64,000 nt of DNA from Phyllobacterium zundukense. Its GTDB lineage: Bacteria; Pseudomonadota; Alphaproteobacteria; Rhizobiales; Rhizobiaceae. Below, in pieces: positions 28,901 through 37,844 of this stretch. Location of the stretch: assembly GCF_025452195.1 (NCBI RefSeq), contig NZ_CP104971.1:1-64000 (forward strand). The letters are read 5' to 3'. The position numbers were made by a program, and so were the translations under genes. The notes below the pieces were generated by a model. The model was not told the DNA's origin and searched no databases. It saw only the letters and a list, made by a program, of their open reading frames with translations. Numbering within the stretch: position 1 is the first letter of the stretch; each line of letters begins with the position of its first letter.

Positions 28901-31900
28901 TTGAGGACGTCATCGCCTTTAGCACCGCTGATGATGTCGGCGCTCGGTGTTCCGGTGATGGAATCGTTTCCAGGTGTGCCGGCGAGTGAGATAAGCATGA
29001 TTCTCAGATCGGCGCGGGTCCAGATGGTGCCATCGGCAAAGACCACCTTGTCGACACCGGTGTCGTCATTAAGCGTTTCCTTCAGCAGGATTGACCCGGC
29101 ATCGCCGGCTCCTGGCACACTCTCGGCGATGATGAGTCTCACGTCATTGCCATTGCGCACCAGGCTGACATTGGCCGGGTTGATGCCGTTGAGGATCAAC
29201 TGGTCGGCAGTGCCATTGTTCCAGGGCTCGATGATGGTGTCGTTGCCATCGCCACGTGTGTAGACATAGGTGTCGTTCCCCGAACCTCCATTGAGGACAT
29301 CATCGCCTTTGCCGCCGGTGAGGGTGTCGGCGGTGTTGAATCCGGTGATGGTATCGTTGCCATCGGTCGAAGCCTGGGCCAGCAGCATTACCCTGAGGTC
29401 GGACCGGGTCCAGACGGTGCCATCGGCAAAGACCACCTTGTCGACACCGGTGTCGTCATTAAGCGTTTCCTTCAGCAGGATTGACCCGGCATCGCCGGCT
29501 CCTGGCACACTCTCGGCGATGATGAGTCTCACGTCATTGCCATTGCGCACTAGATTGACATTGGCCGGGTTGATGCCGTTGAGGATCAACTGGTCGGCAG
29601 TGCCATTGTTCCAGGGCTCGATGATGGTGTCGTTGCCATCGCCACGTGTGTAGACATAGGTGTCGTTCCCCGAACCTCCATTGAGGACATCATCGCCTTT
29701 GCCGCCGGTGAGGGTGTCGGCGGTGTTGAATCCGGTGATGGTGTCGTTGCCTTCGGTCGAAGCCAGCAGCATCACCTTAAGATCAGACCGGGTCCAGATC
29801 GTGCCATCGGCAAAGATTACCTTCTCCACACCAGTGTCGTAATAATCGTCAAGATTTGCCTTGAGCAGGATCGATCCGGCATCACCGGCGCCTGGGGCAC
29901 TTTCGGCAATCACAATTGTGACATCGCTGCCGTTGCGCATCAGGCTGACATTGGCCGGATTGATGCCGTTGAGGACCAACTGGTCGGCGCCACTGGGGGG
30001 TTGTTGTTCGGTGATGGTGTCGTTGCCGTCGCCGCGCGTGTAGACATAGGTGTCGTTCCCCGAACCTCCATTGAGGACGTCATCGCCTTTGCCGCCGGTG
30101 ATGGTGTCGGCGTTGGTGAATCCGAAGATGGTGTCGTTGCCGTCGGTCGAAGCCTGGGTCAGCAGCATCACCCTCAGGTCGGCGCGGGTCCAGATCGTGC
30201 CATCGGCAAAGACAATCTTGTCGACCCCGGTGTCGTAATACTCGTCGAGATTTGCCTTGAGCAGGATCGATCCGGCATCACCGGCGCCCGGGTCACTTTC
30301 GGCAATCACAATTGTGACATCGTTGCCATTGCGCACCAGGCTGACATTGGCCGGGTTGATGCCGTTGAGGATCAACTGGTCGGCAGTTCCATTCGAGGTT
30401 TGTTCGGTGATGGTGTCGGTGCCGTCGCCGCGCGTGTAGACATAGACGTCATCACCGGCGCCGCCTGCCAATATGTCTTCGCCTTGGTTGCCAATAAATA
30501 TTTCACCGTTAGATGTACCGACAATCGTATTCGCGCCATTAGTTCCGGCATGGGTAATTTTACCGTCGATATTTGCACCAACAAATTCAGCAATAAAATG
30601 GTCATTTCCATTCAGTGCCAAAATCTCGTTCATCACAAACGATCTGAACGCGGCCCGATCTGAATTGAAGTATTCGTATTCGAGCCCCATCAATCCGACG
30701 ACAGCTTTGGCAAAATAGTCCAACTTCGCATACGGGTCTGACGGTGAAAGAGTAATCACCCATTCGACGACTCTCCCGACGCTAGCTAAATAGTGATCAT
30801 TATCTCCATCGTACGAAAGCATAATCAAAGGTGCGAACGGGGTGGCCATGACCGCGTGTGGATCGACTCCCAAATGCAACGCAGATGTGGATGCTTGAGT
30901 GAGAAACCGAGTTAGCAAAACATTAACAATGCTATCGAAAGTTTCAGTTATACTCGCACCGAAACGAGTACCGATCTCTGATCCTGCTCGATCCGCGAGC
31001 GAAGAACCAAAGAATGTTTCAAGAAACGCTACTTCGCGACCATCAACGTTGGGCCCACGGTCAGTAGCAATGACATTGGTCACTCCAGACCATGCAAACA
31101 AAAGTGCTTCGAAGCGGGAGCGTATTTCTTCAAGCGGAAGAGAACTAATATCGATGACATACGCTTGCACTAAAGACCGAAGATCATCATCCAACGACAT
31201 TGCATATATCAAATCTGGCAAAAGGCCGTAGCCTTTTAGACTTGGTAGATTTTTGGCTGCATCCGAGACTTCGAAGCCTGTTGGCATCTCCCATCGTGAA
31301 ATTGTTCGATTGGTTCCGAACAGAACTGCTTCGGCGCGGCCCAAGCTTCCATCAGACCGAGTAAAGGTTCCCTCGAATGCAACGGAATTCCCACCCTCCG
31401 TATGGTTGCCCGGATTTGCGGTAACGTTGATGGATGTGATGCCATACTCAGCAAGGGAAAACATTTCTCCGTCATTGAATTCGCCGTCCCCATTAAGGTC
31501 ACGCCAAAGCTTTAACTTATCGAAATCAGCGTCGTTTGAATCGACCTTGCCGTCCCCATTGGAATCAAAGGCACGCAAAGCTGTGAAGCCGTCTTCATCA
31601 ACACTTCCAAACAGCTCCGAAATGCCATCAACAGCACCATTGCCGTTGTCATCGTGAATGACGAAGGCGTCATCCGGATTCAACCAGCCAGTTTTCTCAC
31701 GAAATCCATCGTTTTCGTAGTCAAAATGGGCGTTTGAATTTGCCAGCGAGATAAGTTCAACACCGTCGCCGTCGAGATCCAGTACAAGCGGGTCTTTAGG
31801 CGGCGTAGGTGGCTGTGGTGGCCACGGTCCGGTTGGTGGCGGTGTTGGTTCAGGTCCGGTTGGTGGCGGTGTTGGTTCAGGTCCGGTTGGTGGCGGTGTT

Positions 31901-32625
31901 GGTTCAGGTCCGGTTGGTGGCGGTGTTGGTTCAGGTCCGGTCGGTGGTGGCGTTGGTTCAGGTCCCGTCGGTGGTGGTGTTGGTTCAGGCGTCGGGTTTG
32001 CGGTCGGGCTGGGCGTGTACTGAGGTGTTGGCTCAGGCGTCGGGTTTGCGGTGGGGCTGGGCGTGTACTGAGGTGTTGGCTCAGGCGTCGGGTTTGCGGT
32101 CGGGCTGGGCGTGTACTGAGGTGTTGGCTCAGGCGTCGGGTTTGCGGTGGGGCTGGGCGTGTACTGAGGTGTTGGCTCAGGCGTCGGGTTTGCGGTCGGG
32201 CTGGGCGTGTACTGAGGCGTTGGTTCAGGCGTCGGGTTCGCGGTCGGACTGGGCGTATATGGAGGTGGCGTTGGTTCAGTTTCAGGAGGATCGATGGGTA
32301 CAACGACGGTATTCGTGACGGATACGGCGATACCAAGTCCGATTTCGGCCGAACCTGTTGCCGGACCACCATTTGCTCCGAACGCAATGCCAACACCGAG
32401 ACCCAATGCGGCGGTAAAGTTCAAGCTCACTCCGGACATTTGTTCCGGGGAGCCTTTGAACTTTAGATATGACGCAATCGATATTGCCGGCGATCCCACA
32501 CCGTATATTGATATGTCATAATATTGACCTTGATACTTGACAGTACCAGTTCCAACATTTTTGCCATCCGGTGAAACATACCAATTTATCCAACCTGTTG
32601 TGAACTCGTCGTCAGTACCAGCCAC
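25903..32625 (-). CDS. Giant RTX calcium-binding protein, type I secretion substrate
   Basis: The protein has 2240 residues and no signal peptide. Residues 1-125 form a unique N-terminal domain. Residues about 125-275 are Pro/Thr-rich: six 16-residue YTPSPTANPTPEPTPQ-type units, then about six 9-residue TGPEPTPPP units. From about 278 there is a DLDGDG / DDNGNG / DSNGDG / DLNGDG EF-hand-like module. Residues about 690-2240 hold about twelve units with RTX nonapeptides (GGKGDDVLNGGSGNDTY) and the HCBP-related strand (KIVFADGTIWTRADL). The C-terminus, ending ADDFRFIG, is the likely export signal. It binds Ca2+ outside the cell and is probably an adhesin or surface protein exported by the PrtD/HlyD pair. 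No catalytic domain is seen. Confidence 0.9.
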   Translation of the reverse strand: MAGTDDEFTTGWINWYVSPDGKNVGTGTVKYQGQYYDISIYGVGSPAISIASYLKFKGSPEQMSGVSLNFTAALGLGVGIAFGANGGPATGSAEIGLGIAVSVTNTVVVPIDPPETEPTPPPYTPSPTANPTPEPTPQYTPSPTANPTPEPTPQYTPSPTANPTPEPTPQYTPSPTANPTPEPTPQYTPSPTANPTPEPTPQYTPSPTANPTPEPTPPPTGPEPTPPPTGPEPTPPPTGPEPTPPPTGPEPTPPPTGPEPTPPPTGPWPPQPPTPPKDPLVLDLDGDGVELISLANSNAHFDYENDGFREKTGWLNPDDAFVIHDDNGNGAVDGISELFGSVDEDGFTALRAFDSNGDGKVDSNDADFDKLKLWRDLNGDGEFNDGEMFSLAEYGITSINVTANPGNHTEGGNSVAFEGTFTRSDGSLGRAEAVLFGTNRTISRWEMPTGFEVSDAAKNLPSLKGYGLLPDLIYAMSLDDDLRSLVQAYVIDISSLPLEEIRSRFEALLFAWSGVTNVIATDRGPNVDGREVAFLETFFGSSLADRAGSEIGTRFGASITETFDSIVNVLLTRFLTQASTSALHLGVDPHAVMATPFAPLIMLSYDGDNDHYLASVGRVVEWVITLSPSDPYAKLDYFAKAVVGLMGLEYEYFNSDRAAFRSFVMNEILALNGNDHFIAEFVGANIDGKITHAGTNGANTIVGTSNGEIFIGNQGEDILAGGAGDDVYVYTRGDGTDTITEQTSNGTADQLILNGINPANVSLVRNGNDVTIVIAESDPGAGDAGSILLKANLDEYYDTGVDKIVFADGTIWTRADLRVMLLTQASTDGNDTIFGFTNADTITGGKGDDVLNGGSGNDTYVYTRGDGNDTITEQQPPSGADQLVLNGINPANVSLMRNGSDVTIVIAESAPGAGDAGSILLKANLDDYYDTGVEKVIFADGTIWTRSDLKVMLLASTEGNDTITGFNTADTLTGGKGDDVLNGGSGNDTYVYTRGDGNDTIIEPWNNGTADQLILNGINPANVNLVRNGNDVRLIIAESVPGAGDAGSILLKETLNDDTGVDKVVFADGTVWTRSDLRVMLLAQASTDGNDTITGFNTADTLTGGKGDDVLNGGSGNDTYVYTRGDGNDTIIEPWNNGTADQLILNGINPANVSLVRNGNDVRLIIAESVPGAGDAGSILLKETLNDDTGVDKVVFADGTIWTRADLRIMLISLAGTPGNDSITGTPSADIISGAKGDDVLNGGSGNDTYVYARGDGNDTIIEPWNNGTADQLILNGINPANVSLVRNGNDVKLIIAESAPGAGDAGSILLKETLIDDFGIGVDKVVFADGTVWTRADLRVMLLAQASTDGNDTINGFNTADTISSGKGDDVLDGGSGNDTYVYTRGDGNDTIIESFNNGTADQLILNGINPANVSLMRNGNDVKLIIAESSPETGDAGSILLRETLDDYVGTGIDKIVFADGTIWTRADLRVMLLAQASTGGNDTINGFNIADTLTGGKGDDVLNGSSGNDTYVYTRGDGTDTITEQTSNGTADQLILNGINPANVSLVRNGNDVTIVIAESAPGAGDAGSILLKANLDEYYDTGVDKIVFADGTIWTRADLRVMLLTQASTDGNDTIFGFTNADTITGGKGDDVLNGGSGNDTYVYTRGDGNDTITEQQPPSGADQLVLNGINPANVSLMRNGSDVTIVIAESAPGAGDAGSILLKANLDDYYDTGVEKVIFADGTIWTRSDLKVMLLASTEGNDTITGFNTADTLTGGKGDDVLNGGSGNDTYVYTRGDGNDTIIEPWNNGTADQLILNGINPANVNLVRNGNDVRLIIAESVPGAGDAGSILLKETLNDDTGVDKMVFADGTVWTRSDLKVRVLSDAATSADDTIVGFSTPDLIRGGAGDDVLTGKAGSDIYIYDRGDGKEVIDDQGSSSDLNRLLLHGINPSEVTMVRNGDNVILLIGESGDDGRLTIRNQFISGGRISTIEFDDGTVWTHQMVLANAIANVGSVVTHYGTFGDETIVGTNVDDVIDSGLGSDIMKGGSGSDIYRYGVGYNNDTIIENSGSADTDIVQLLGLNVADLAFGRSGDHLSIRINSTGDTLKIQDHFASTSYGIEEIKFADGTTWDRNQIQSAAWLRGTAGNDTIAGTSGADTLLGDAGDDKLTGGAGNDAFVFKPNFGHDTITDFKVGAATDDTIEFTHDVFADFAAVLAAASQAESDVLIAHDADNNITLKNVVLSGLHADDFRFIG
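27041..28087. repeat. Internal RTX duplication, unit 1
   Basis: This 1047-bp stretch is almost identical to 29399-30445 at a constant offset of 2358 bp (six times 393 bp), far more alike than other repeat units in the gene. It marks a recent in-frame block duplication or gene conversion. Confidence 0.85.
29399..30445. repeat. Internal RTX duplication, unit 2
   Basis: This is the partner of 27041-28087. The match stops at GACATAG, after which the sequences diverge sharply. Confidence 0.85.
31826..31988. repeat. 27-bp coding minisatellite (about 6 units)
   Basis: Tandem 27-bp units encode TGPEPTPPP in the RTX protein. Some units differ by third-position changes (GGTTGGTGGC versus GGTCGGTGGT). 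Confidence 0.9.
31989..32276. repeat. 48-bp coding minisatellite (6 units)
   Basis: Six 48-bp units encode YTPSPTANPTPEPTPQ. Neighbouring units alternate between GCGGTCGGG and GCGGTGGGG, suggesting expansion by a 96-bp double unit. Unit number is likely to vary between strains. Confidence 0.9.
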
Positions 32626-33116
32626 GGCGTTCTCCCTGTAATTATCTAGTTAATTTCGAGATTGTAGGCTCGTTCCATGGCTCGACTCTTTTCAAATCGA
32701 GATCTGCACCTTTTTAACAGTTCGTCAGACACAACAAGCATCTTGCTCCAAAATAAGGGCAAGTGATCAGCAACTACTATAATTGTTGGAAATTTCACTT
32801 AAACTTTGATGTTCGGACATGCGCCAACGACAGGTTGATCATACTCCTCACATCATTAAGCGCGATAATTACGATCGATTACAAAACTGTCAAGGTCTAG
32901 ACGGCTCGATATCTAGTTCTTTTTTTGTTTATCTGATCTGCCCGAGATTAAGAGTTCTTCCTTAAGTTCAATCTACTCCACCGCGGGCCCAAGAAGGAGC
33001 TCCAATATGCGACATCTGAATAATGCGAATGGAGGTCGAGGACCGTTTTTTGATCAACGGTAAAGCTTTGGAAACTCTGTATCACGAATTATATTGTATT
33101 CTTTGATAAGTAGATT
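32504..33116. repeat. RTX promoter and N-terminus, second copy
   Basis: This is the partner of 22670-23282, carrying the presumed promoter of the full RTX gene. From 32626 to 33116 it holds no gene of its own. Confidence 0.9.
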
Positions 33117-33137
33117 AATCCAGTTCGAGCCAAGCAG

Positions 33138-33230
33138 AAATATCTGGGCGTCGAACGGTTTTATAGTGACGGATACGGCAAGCGTCTCCGCATATTTTTT
33201 TCGCGATAGACAATGTGGAGGACAGCCGAG
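33138..33230 (+). pseudogene. Remnant of exported-protein gene
   Basis: About 43 bp (33138-33180) matches 24250-24292 inside the 259-residue exported-protein gene: SRN(I/M)WASNGFIV(T/M)DT. Homology fades after the Thr codon. It is a scrap, not a working gene. Confidence 0.7.
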
Positions 33231-33286
33231 CGCAAGATCTCGGGATCGAGTCGGTGTCACCAGCAGCGGCGACACCACTGTTTTTC

Positions 33287-33341
33287 CCGGAAAAACCAAA
33301 GCCGGATAATGCATCCGAAGGCGCACAATTGGCAGCATCGA
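33287..33341. repeat. 55-bp dispersed repeat, copy 1
   Basis: CCGGAAAAACCAAAGCCGG through GCAGCATCGAG matches 41361-41416 at about 52 of 56 positions. Flanking DNA differs. Confidence 0.7.
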
Positions 33342-33759
33342 GATATTTAGGGGCGATACAGCAGGGGAGATCGACCCTCTCGAAGGCAGCCCAGAACTCA
33401 AGGCAGACTTGAGCAGGAGTCTGGAGTTCATCGCAGCTCTACAAAACGACCACATGATGTGGACGGCTTATAATCTGCTCATACAAAATAAATGGGTCAG
33501 ACCTGGTGGAACTGTAGCGCACCACATCGGCACCAATGGTTCCGTTGGGGAGTTTATCGCCATGATGCGTGGCAAAGGCGAAACGTGCCTGTCTATCCAA
33601 TGCTACGGAGATGATGGCCCTCCTTTCGAGCAAAGTGAAAAATGGGAGCATGTCAGTATGCTTGGAGAACTGTTCTCGCAACTCGGCTGGGTTTCTGATC
33701 CAAACCAGGAGCGACAGGTTTTAATCCGGTTTGATGGCCCATTGGGCACAAGAGGGTAG
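33311..33759 (+). pseudogene. Hypothetical protein, 5'-truncated
   Basis: The frame is open from just after a TAA at about 33308 to 33759. Coherent sequence begins GDTAGEIDPLEG and runs through FIAALQ...MMWTAYNLL...HIGTNGSVGEFIA to VLIRFDGPLGTRG. Coding sense extends upstream of the first plausible start (TTG at 33409), and only the dispersed 55-bp repeat lies there, so the real 5' end seems lost. Family unknown. If the TTG is used, the product has 116 residues. Confidence 0.5.
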
Positions 33760-33835
33760 CCTGGCTTGTTTAACCTATTTTCTGGTTGCAATTGTTAAAT
33801 CCGGTCGCAACGTCGGACCGATAACCTAAGCCCTA

Positions 33836-34597
33836 ATTTCGACATGGCGGGAGATAAAAAATCCAGCGGGGATCAATTGGGGAATCACGCATGTTGAAGA
33901 ACGTTTTGGTCGCGCTGCCACTCATCGCGTGGTTTTCGTCTACGGCCTCCGCCGACCCAGCCACCCTGCCAAAACCGTACTCCGTGAAAATCTGGATCGG
34001 GAAGCCTCGGGCGCTTTCTCCAGACGGACCCGATCGGTACCCGCGAGCAACGCCGGGCGAAGGAAGCGACAGCTGGCTGTTCGCGATGACGGTTTCCAAT
34101 TCAGGCAGGACAACGCCGAGAATTCTTTGGCTACTGTTTCGCTTCTCGGGCCTGATGGTCTTTGGATTGCGCCGCATCAAGAGGAGTCGTGCGATGTCGA
34201 TCGGCGACGCCCAGGGTTGAATTCCGCGCTCGGCTTCGGCATCGAGCAGTTCTTCGCCGCGGAGCGCGGCACTCCAATAGGAGCAGAAAGGGGAGGGACG
34301 TTCACGGTCGTCGCGGCCCTGAAGCGGAGATCCGCATGAGGAGCAACGAAGCCGCCATCCAAGTAGTTGAGTTCGGGTGACTGTCATGGTGTCGTTGGCA
34401 TCGTGCGTGCATTTCGGGCAAGATTGTATCGGCTTGCGCGCGATCAAGCGATGCGATGCTTGCGAAACGGTCGTAAAGCCCATTCTGAGCACCACATCCG
34501 GTTTTGTTCTGAACATGTGTGCGATTGGTTCGGCTTGTTTGCGTGTCAAACGGAGATCTGCTGTACGCAGCGATGTCGCTTCGCTGAAGACCTCCAT
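33836..34597 (-). pseudogene. TniQ-like fragment
   Basis: The frame has 254 codons. SCPKC, then 18 residues later GWRLRCSSCGSPL, is the paired-Cys zinc site of TniQ, the target-selector partner of Tn7/Tn5053-type transposases. The later stretch ILGVVLPELETVI...LSLPSPG also fits TniQ. The usual TniQ N-terminus (LP...E...SWL) is absent, and a stop lies in frame about 105 bp upstream of the first ATG. After LPSPG (about 34050) the frame reads through DNA antisense to an unrelated signal-peptide sequence. So it is broken at both ends. No transposase lies beside it. Confidence 0.65.
33891..34050 (+). pseudogene. 5' scrap of an exported protein gene
   Basis: An ATG with GGGGA upstream opens MLKNVLVALPLIAWF...TASA, a textbook Sec signal peptide, followed by about 25 residues (PYSVKIWIGKPRAL). 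At about 34050 the frame runs into DNA antisense to the TniQ-like remnant. It looks like the head of a gene joined to foreign DNA. Function unknown. Confidence 0.55.
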
Positions 34598-34773
34598 CCG
34601 AAGTTCGAGGCGCTCATGGCGCGAGAGCCAGTCGTGACCAGCACTCTGCCGCCGGAATTTGCGGGCGCCGGGTCTACACGTTCTATGAGGCCGGAAATGT
34701 CAAAGAAGTCGAGGACGATCGACTTCTTGCAAATTCTTGAACATCGGTTCGGGCTCCTCGCGTCTTGAACCAG

Positions 34774-37011
34774 TCAATTAAAGTGATCGCCCTCGCCAAA
34801 ACGGAGAGCCTCGTCGATCTCGTCGAGTTCCAATTTCACCTGTGATGACGGATTATTCTGTCTTAAAGCCTCCAGCCTCGGTTGCACGACTTCCCAGTCC
34901 ATGAAGAGTTCAAGTGTCGACTTTCTCAGCGGCCGGTAGACACGATCTGAAACCGCCAGTCCCCGTAACTCCAGGAGCAGCGTCAAAAAGTTGGCATCGT
35001 CGGCTATAAAACTCGCCACCCATGTGCGCGGCTCCTCGATCCCCGCCATGTCGCGCCAGCCGTAGAGTATGCTGCCGAGTTCAGGGTAGCTCGCAAGCGA
35101 GCCGTCAGCTGCCGCCGCACTGAGCCGCTGCTTCAGCTCCTGCCTGTATGTGTCGAGTTCGTCAGCCGTCAGATGACGATCTTCAACCCGTTTCGCACGG
35201 TCGCCGACAACACCATGGTCAAACAATTCCCGTCGGAAGAATTCGGCGACAAACCAATTTAAGGACGGGCCCTGCGTAAATATCTGCTTCAAAAGCCCGC
35301 TTCTTGTCTGGGCATCTTTCTCACGGAGAATATCCAGGATGTTGCCCATCAGGATTTCGGCTTTGTCCGAGAGGGAGCGAGAGAAAAACCTTACCTGCTT
35401 TTTGCCTTTCATCGCGATGTCCATGACATTACCGAGGGCTGTCGCGATACCGCAAAGTTGGTCGACAGAAAGCGCGCCTAATTCGGGAGCTGAGAAACGG
35501 TCGAGAATATGTTCGAACCAGCTTTGCCCCAAAGGGCGCGGGGCAACAATATAACCCTCAAGCTTGGTAGAAAGCCCTTGGACGTCAGAGCCTGCCAATT
35601 CCTTCAGCTCGTTCAGTTTTTCGTCCGGCAGCGCCGACCTTGGGCCGGTCAGTGCGAAATAGTATCGATAGTGTACAGGGCTACCGAGTCTCTTGTCGCT
35701 GAGATATTTCGAGATCTGGCTGCTGTGCTCCGATTGGAAGACGCGATCTTTGGGGTCGTCGTCGTTCTGAAGGCCCGGAATATACTCGGCGGCTGACCAA
35801 ATTGATCGCGTTGACCCCATCGCCTCAGACGGCAGGAGCTCCTTCAGGGACGCTCCCATCTCCGTCACGTCATCTTCGCTCAACTCCGCATCACCGGTAA
35901 AAATCACCGATCGGACGGAGAGATAGTTTTCGAGCCAGCGGTAAAGTGGCGGGTTCAAGATCTTCAGCAAGCTGATCCGGCAGAGGTCCGGAAAGTAGAG
36001 ATCATCAGCCATATTGCGATAGGCGAACTTGATCGCGTTAAGGACAAGTTTGACCTCGCGCGGTGTTTTCAAGCCTGCACCCTCTCGGTCAATCGCGCGG
36101 CTGATCTGATCGCGTTCTTCCACTTCGGGATCTTTACGGTTGACCTCCCGGTAGACAGCGAGCACCTTGCTTCGAAGCGAGAGCCGTAGATCGAACGGCT
36201 CCGGTAACGGTATGGTAAAAGTTAGCTGCACCACCTTTTGCAGGAAGAGATCGCCGTCCTTTACATGCAGACCACGCTCCAATGCATGCGCAAGAACGGA
36301 TCGATCATAACACATGACATACGCCACTTTCGGAAAGTCGGCGACAGACCGTACCATACGAATGACTTCAACGGCTTGCTGAGGTTCCAGGCGATCAAGG
36401 TCGTCGATGAGGACGAGAAACCGGACGTCGAGTGACGCGAGCTTATCGGAGATGAGCTTCTTCACCTCCGCATCGGTGGGGTTCCGCCCCAGCTTTTCAA
36501 GGTAGTCGGCGCCCACCCCCAGCCCGGCTCCGACGATTGCAGCGGGTGGATAGATCATGCCTGCAAGGTTTGCGAGTGGCGCGAGCGCTCGTCCTGTGCG
36601 GGCGCCGTATTTGCGAAAGAGATCCGTATATCCGGCCGACTGCTTTTTACCACGGGACCAGAAACCAGATGGGTTGGACTTTTCTTCCTCTTTATCGAGG
36701 ATGTCCGCCATCGCTTCGGTCAATGACTCGATCAGGCTAATATTGTCCCCGGTGAGCCACGGTGCCAGCGTAATAACATGCAGCTGATTGGCCTGCTCCG
36801 ATGCAAGCTGCTTCTTGAGGAAATTCAGCAGGCTTGTCTTGCCCGAACCCCACGGGCCCTCGATGCCGATGACCATCCCATCGCTTTTGGCTGCATCAAC
36901 CAGGGAGGGTGCAAGCTTTCTGGCAATGTCGTTGAAGCCGTATTCATCGGCGGAAACATCATCGAGCGCTCGATCGGTCTCCGATATTAATAAAGTGTCG
37001 TCTTTCACCAT
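34774..37011 (-). CDS. KAP family P-loop ATPase
   Basis: The protein has 745 residues. Walker A GPWGSGKTSLL lies near residues 53-63. A hydrophobic insert (LAPLANLAGMIYPPAAIVGAG, about 145-165) is the membrane hairpin typical of KAP ATPases. The KAP Walker B is FLVLIDDLDRLEPQQAV, near 200, followed by VAYVMCYDRSVLAHALE. KAP ATPases are membrane-associated STAND-related proteins, many in phage-defence or plasmid contexts. The C-terminal 400 residues are helical and unassigned. The gene runs in the same direction as the beheaded HEPN-like gene 172 bp upstream, so the pair may once have been one system, now disabled by the IS. Confidence 0.85.
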   Translation of the reverse strand: MVKDDTLLISETDRALDDVSADEYGFNDIARKLAPSLVDAAKSDGMVIGIEGPWGSGKTSLLNFLKKQLASEQANQLHVITLAPWLTGDNISLIESLTEAMADILDKEEEKSNPSGFWSRGKKQSAGYTDLFRKYGARTGRALAPLANLAGMIYPPAAIVGAGLGVGADYLEKLGRNPTDAEVKKLISDKLASLDVRFLVLIDDLDRLEPQQAVEVIRMVRSVADFPKVAYVMCYDRSVLAHALERGLHVKDGDLFLQKVVQLTFTIPLPEPFDLRLSLRSKVLAVYREVNRKDPEVEERDQISRAIDREGAGLKTPREVKLVLNAIKFAYRNMADDLYFPDLCRISLLKILNPPLYRWLENYLSVRSVIFTGDAELSEDDVTEMGASLKELLPSEAMGSTRSIWSAAEYIPGLQNDDDPKDRVFQSEHSSQISKYLSDKRLGSPVHYRYYFALTGPRSALPDEKLNELKELAGSDVQGLSTKLEGYIVAPRPLGQSWFEHILDRFSAPELGALSVDQLCGIATALGNVMDIAMKGKKQVRFFSRSLSDKAEILMGNILDILREKDAQTRSGLLKQIFTQGPSLNWFVAEFFRRELFDHGVVGDRAKRVEDRHLTADELDTYRQELKQRLSAAAADGSLASYPELGSILYGWRDMAGIEEPRTWVASFIADDANFLTLLLELRGLAVSDRVYRPLRKSTLELFMDWEVVQPRLEALRQNNPSSQVKLELDEIDEALRFGEGDHFN

Positions 37012-37183
37012 ACACCCAAGCTCTTCAAAACAACTCTACAGTGGAGCAATAGCGCAATTTCGCGTCAAGCGGATTGGATATCTCATCCGAGATGATTTGA
37101 TGCCACCGGCGACTGTGCTGATTGTGCAGGAGTTCATCTAAAATCGATACAATTGTGCGATCGAGAGGTATAAGCACAAGTTT

Positions 37184-37844
37184 CTAAGAGTATTTCAAAC
37201 CCAGCCGGTTATGGATCTTCGCCAAAAGCTCGACATCGCTCTTGTTCAAGCCCTTTTCCTTTGTCCCTTCATGCGCCCAATTGTTCCGTAGGGTGTTGAA
37301 AAGCGAAATCCATTTGATTTTGTCGGCCTTGCTGTTGAAGCCGTGCCCGACATCGATCGAAAAATGCTGCTCGAAGGACTGAGTACCTGCTTTGTCATCA
37401 GGCTTCTTTGACCAGTATTTCTCAATAATGGCTTTGTAGTCTTTGATGAAAAACTGATCCGTCCACGGTATCTCACGACGGCCGAGCCCGTCTTTATAGT
37501 CTTTTTCCATTTTTTCCTTGGCGCGCACCTCGCATTCACGTTGAATCGTGCCAATCTCGATATCCCAGTTTTCGCCAAAAAGTGCTTTCAACTGTGTGAT
37601 GATGAAATTCTTCATGTGTCGCTCAATCTGTGTGCCGATCTCCCGCCCTTGGGTCTGGAGCGCCTTGTCCTGCCGCTCTCGCCAATCCTGCAACTCGGGT
37701 GGGTTATAGTCAGGGAATTTGTTGTTGATGTAGCCCTGAAAGAAACGGAGCCAGGTCGCTTCGGCACCGCTTCCGAGCTTACCAGTCAACATTTCGGCGT
37801 CCTCCGGTGTCATTGTTTTCAACGCCTCGAACAGCACGAGCAGG
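37184..37844 (-). pseudogene. HEPN-like protein, 5' end removed by IS6-family element
   Basis: The gene's own sequence ends at the IS end (37845). A formal frame continues 83 bp into the IS, giving 247 codons with an artificial N-terminus. The remaining 220 or so residues include many Trp/Lys-rich helices (WTDQFFIKDYKAIIEKYW) and end with LFNTLRNNWAHEG, where R-N-N-W-A-H is an Rx4H motif of HEPN ribonuclease-like domains (Swt1-like). The start codon and promoter are lost. It lies beside the KAP ATPase on the same strand. Residual expression from the IS is possible but not shown. Confidence 0.75.

Noticed and set aside
25903..30445. Regular repeats of about 390 bp that could suggest an array, with many plus-strand frames of 60-220 codons
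   Set aside because: They are the DNA of RTX repeat units read on the wrong strand. Repeats are coding, in frame on the minus strand, and lack CRISPR-like short repeats and unique spacers.
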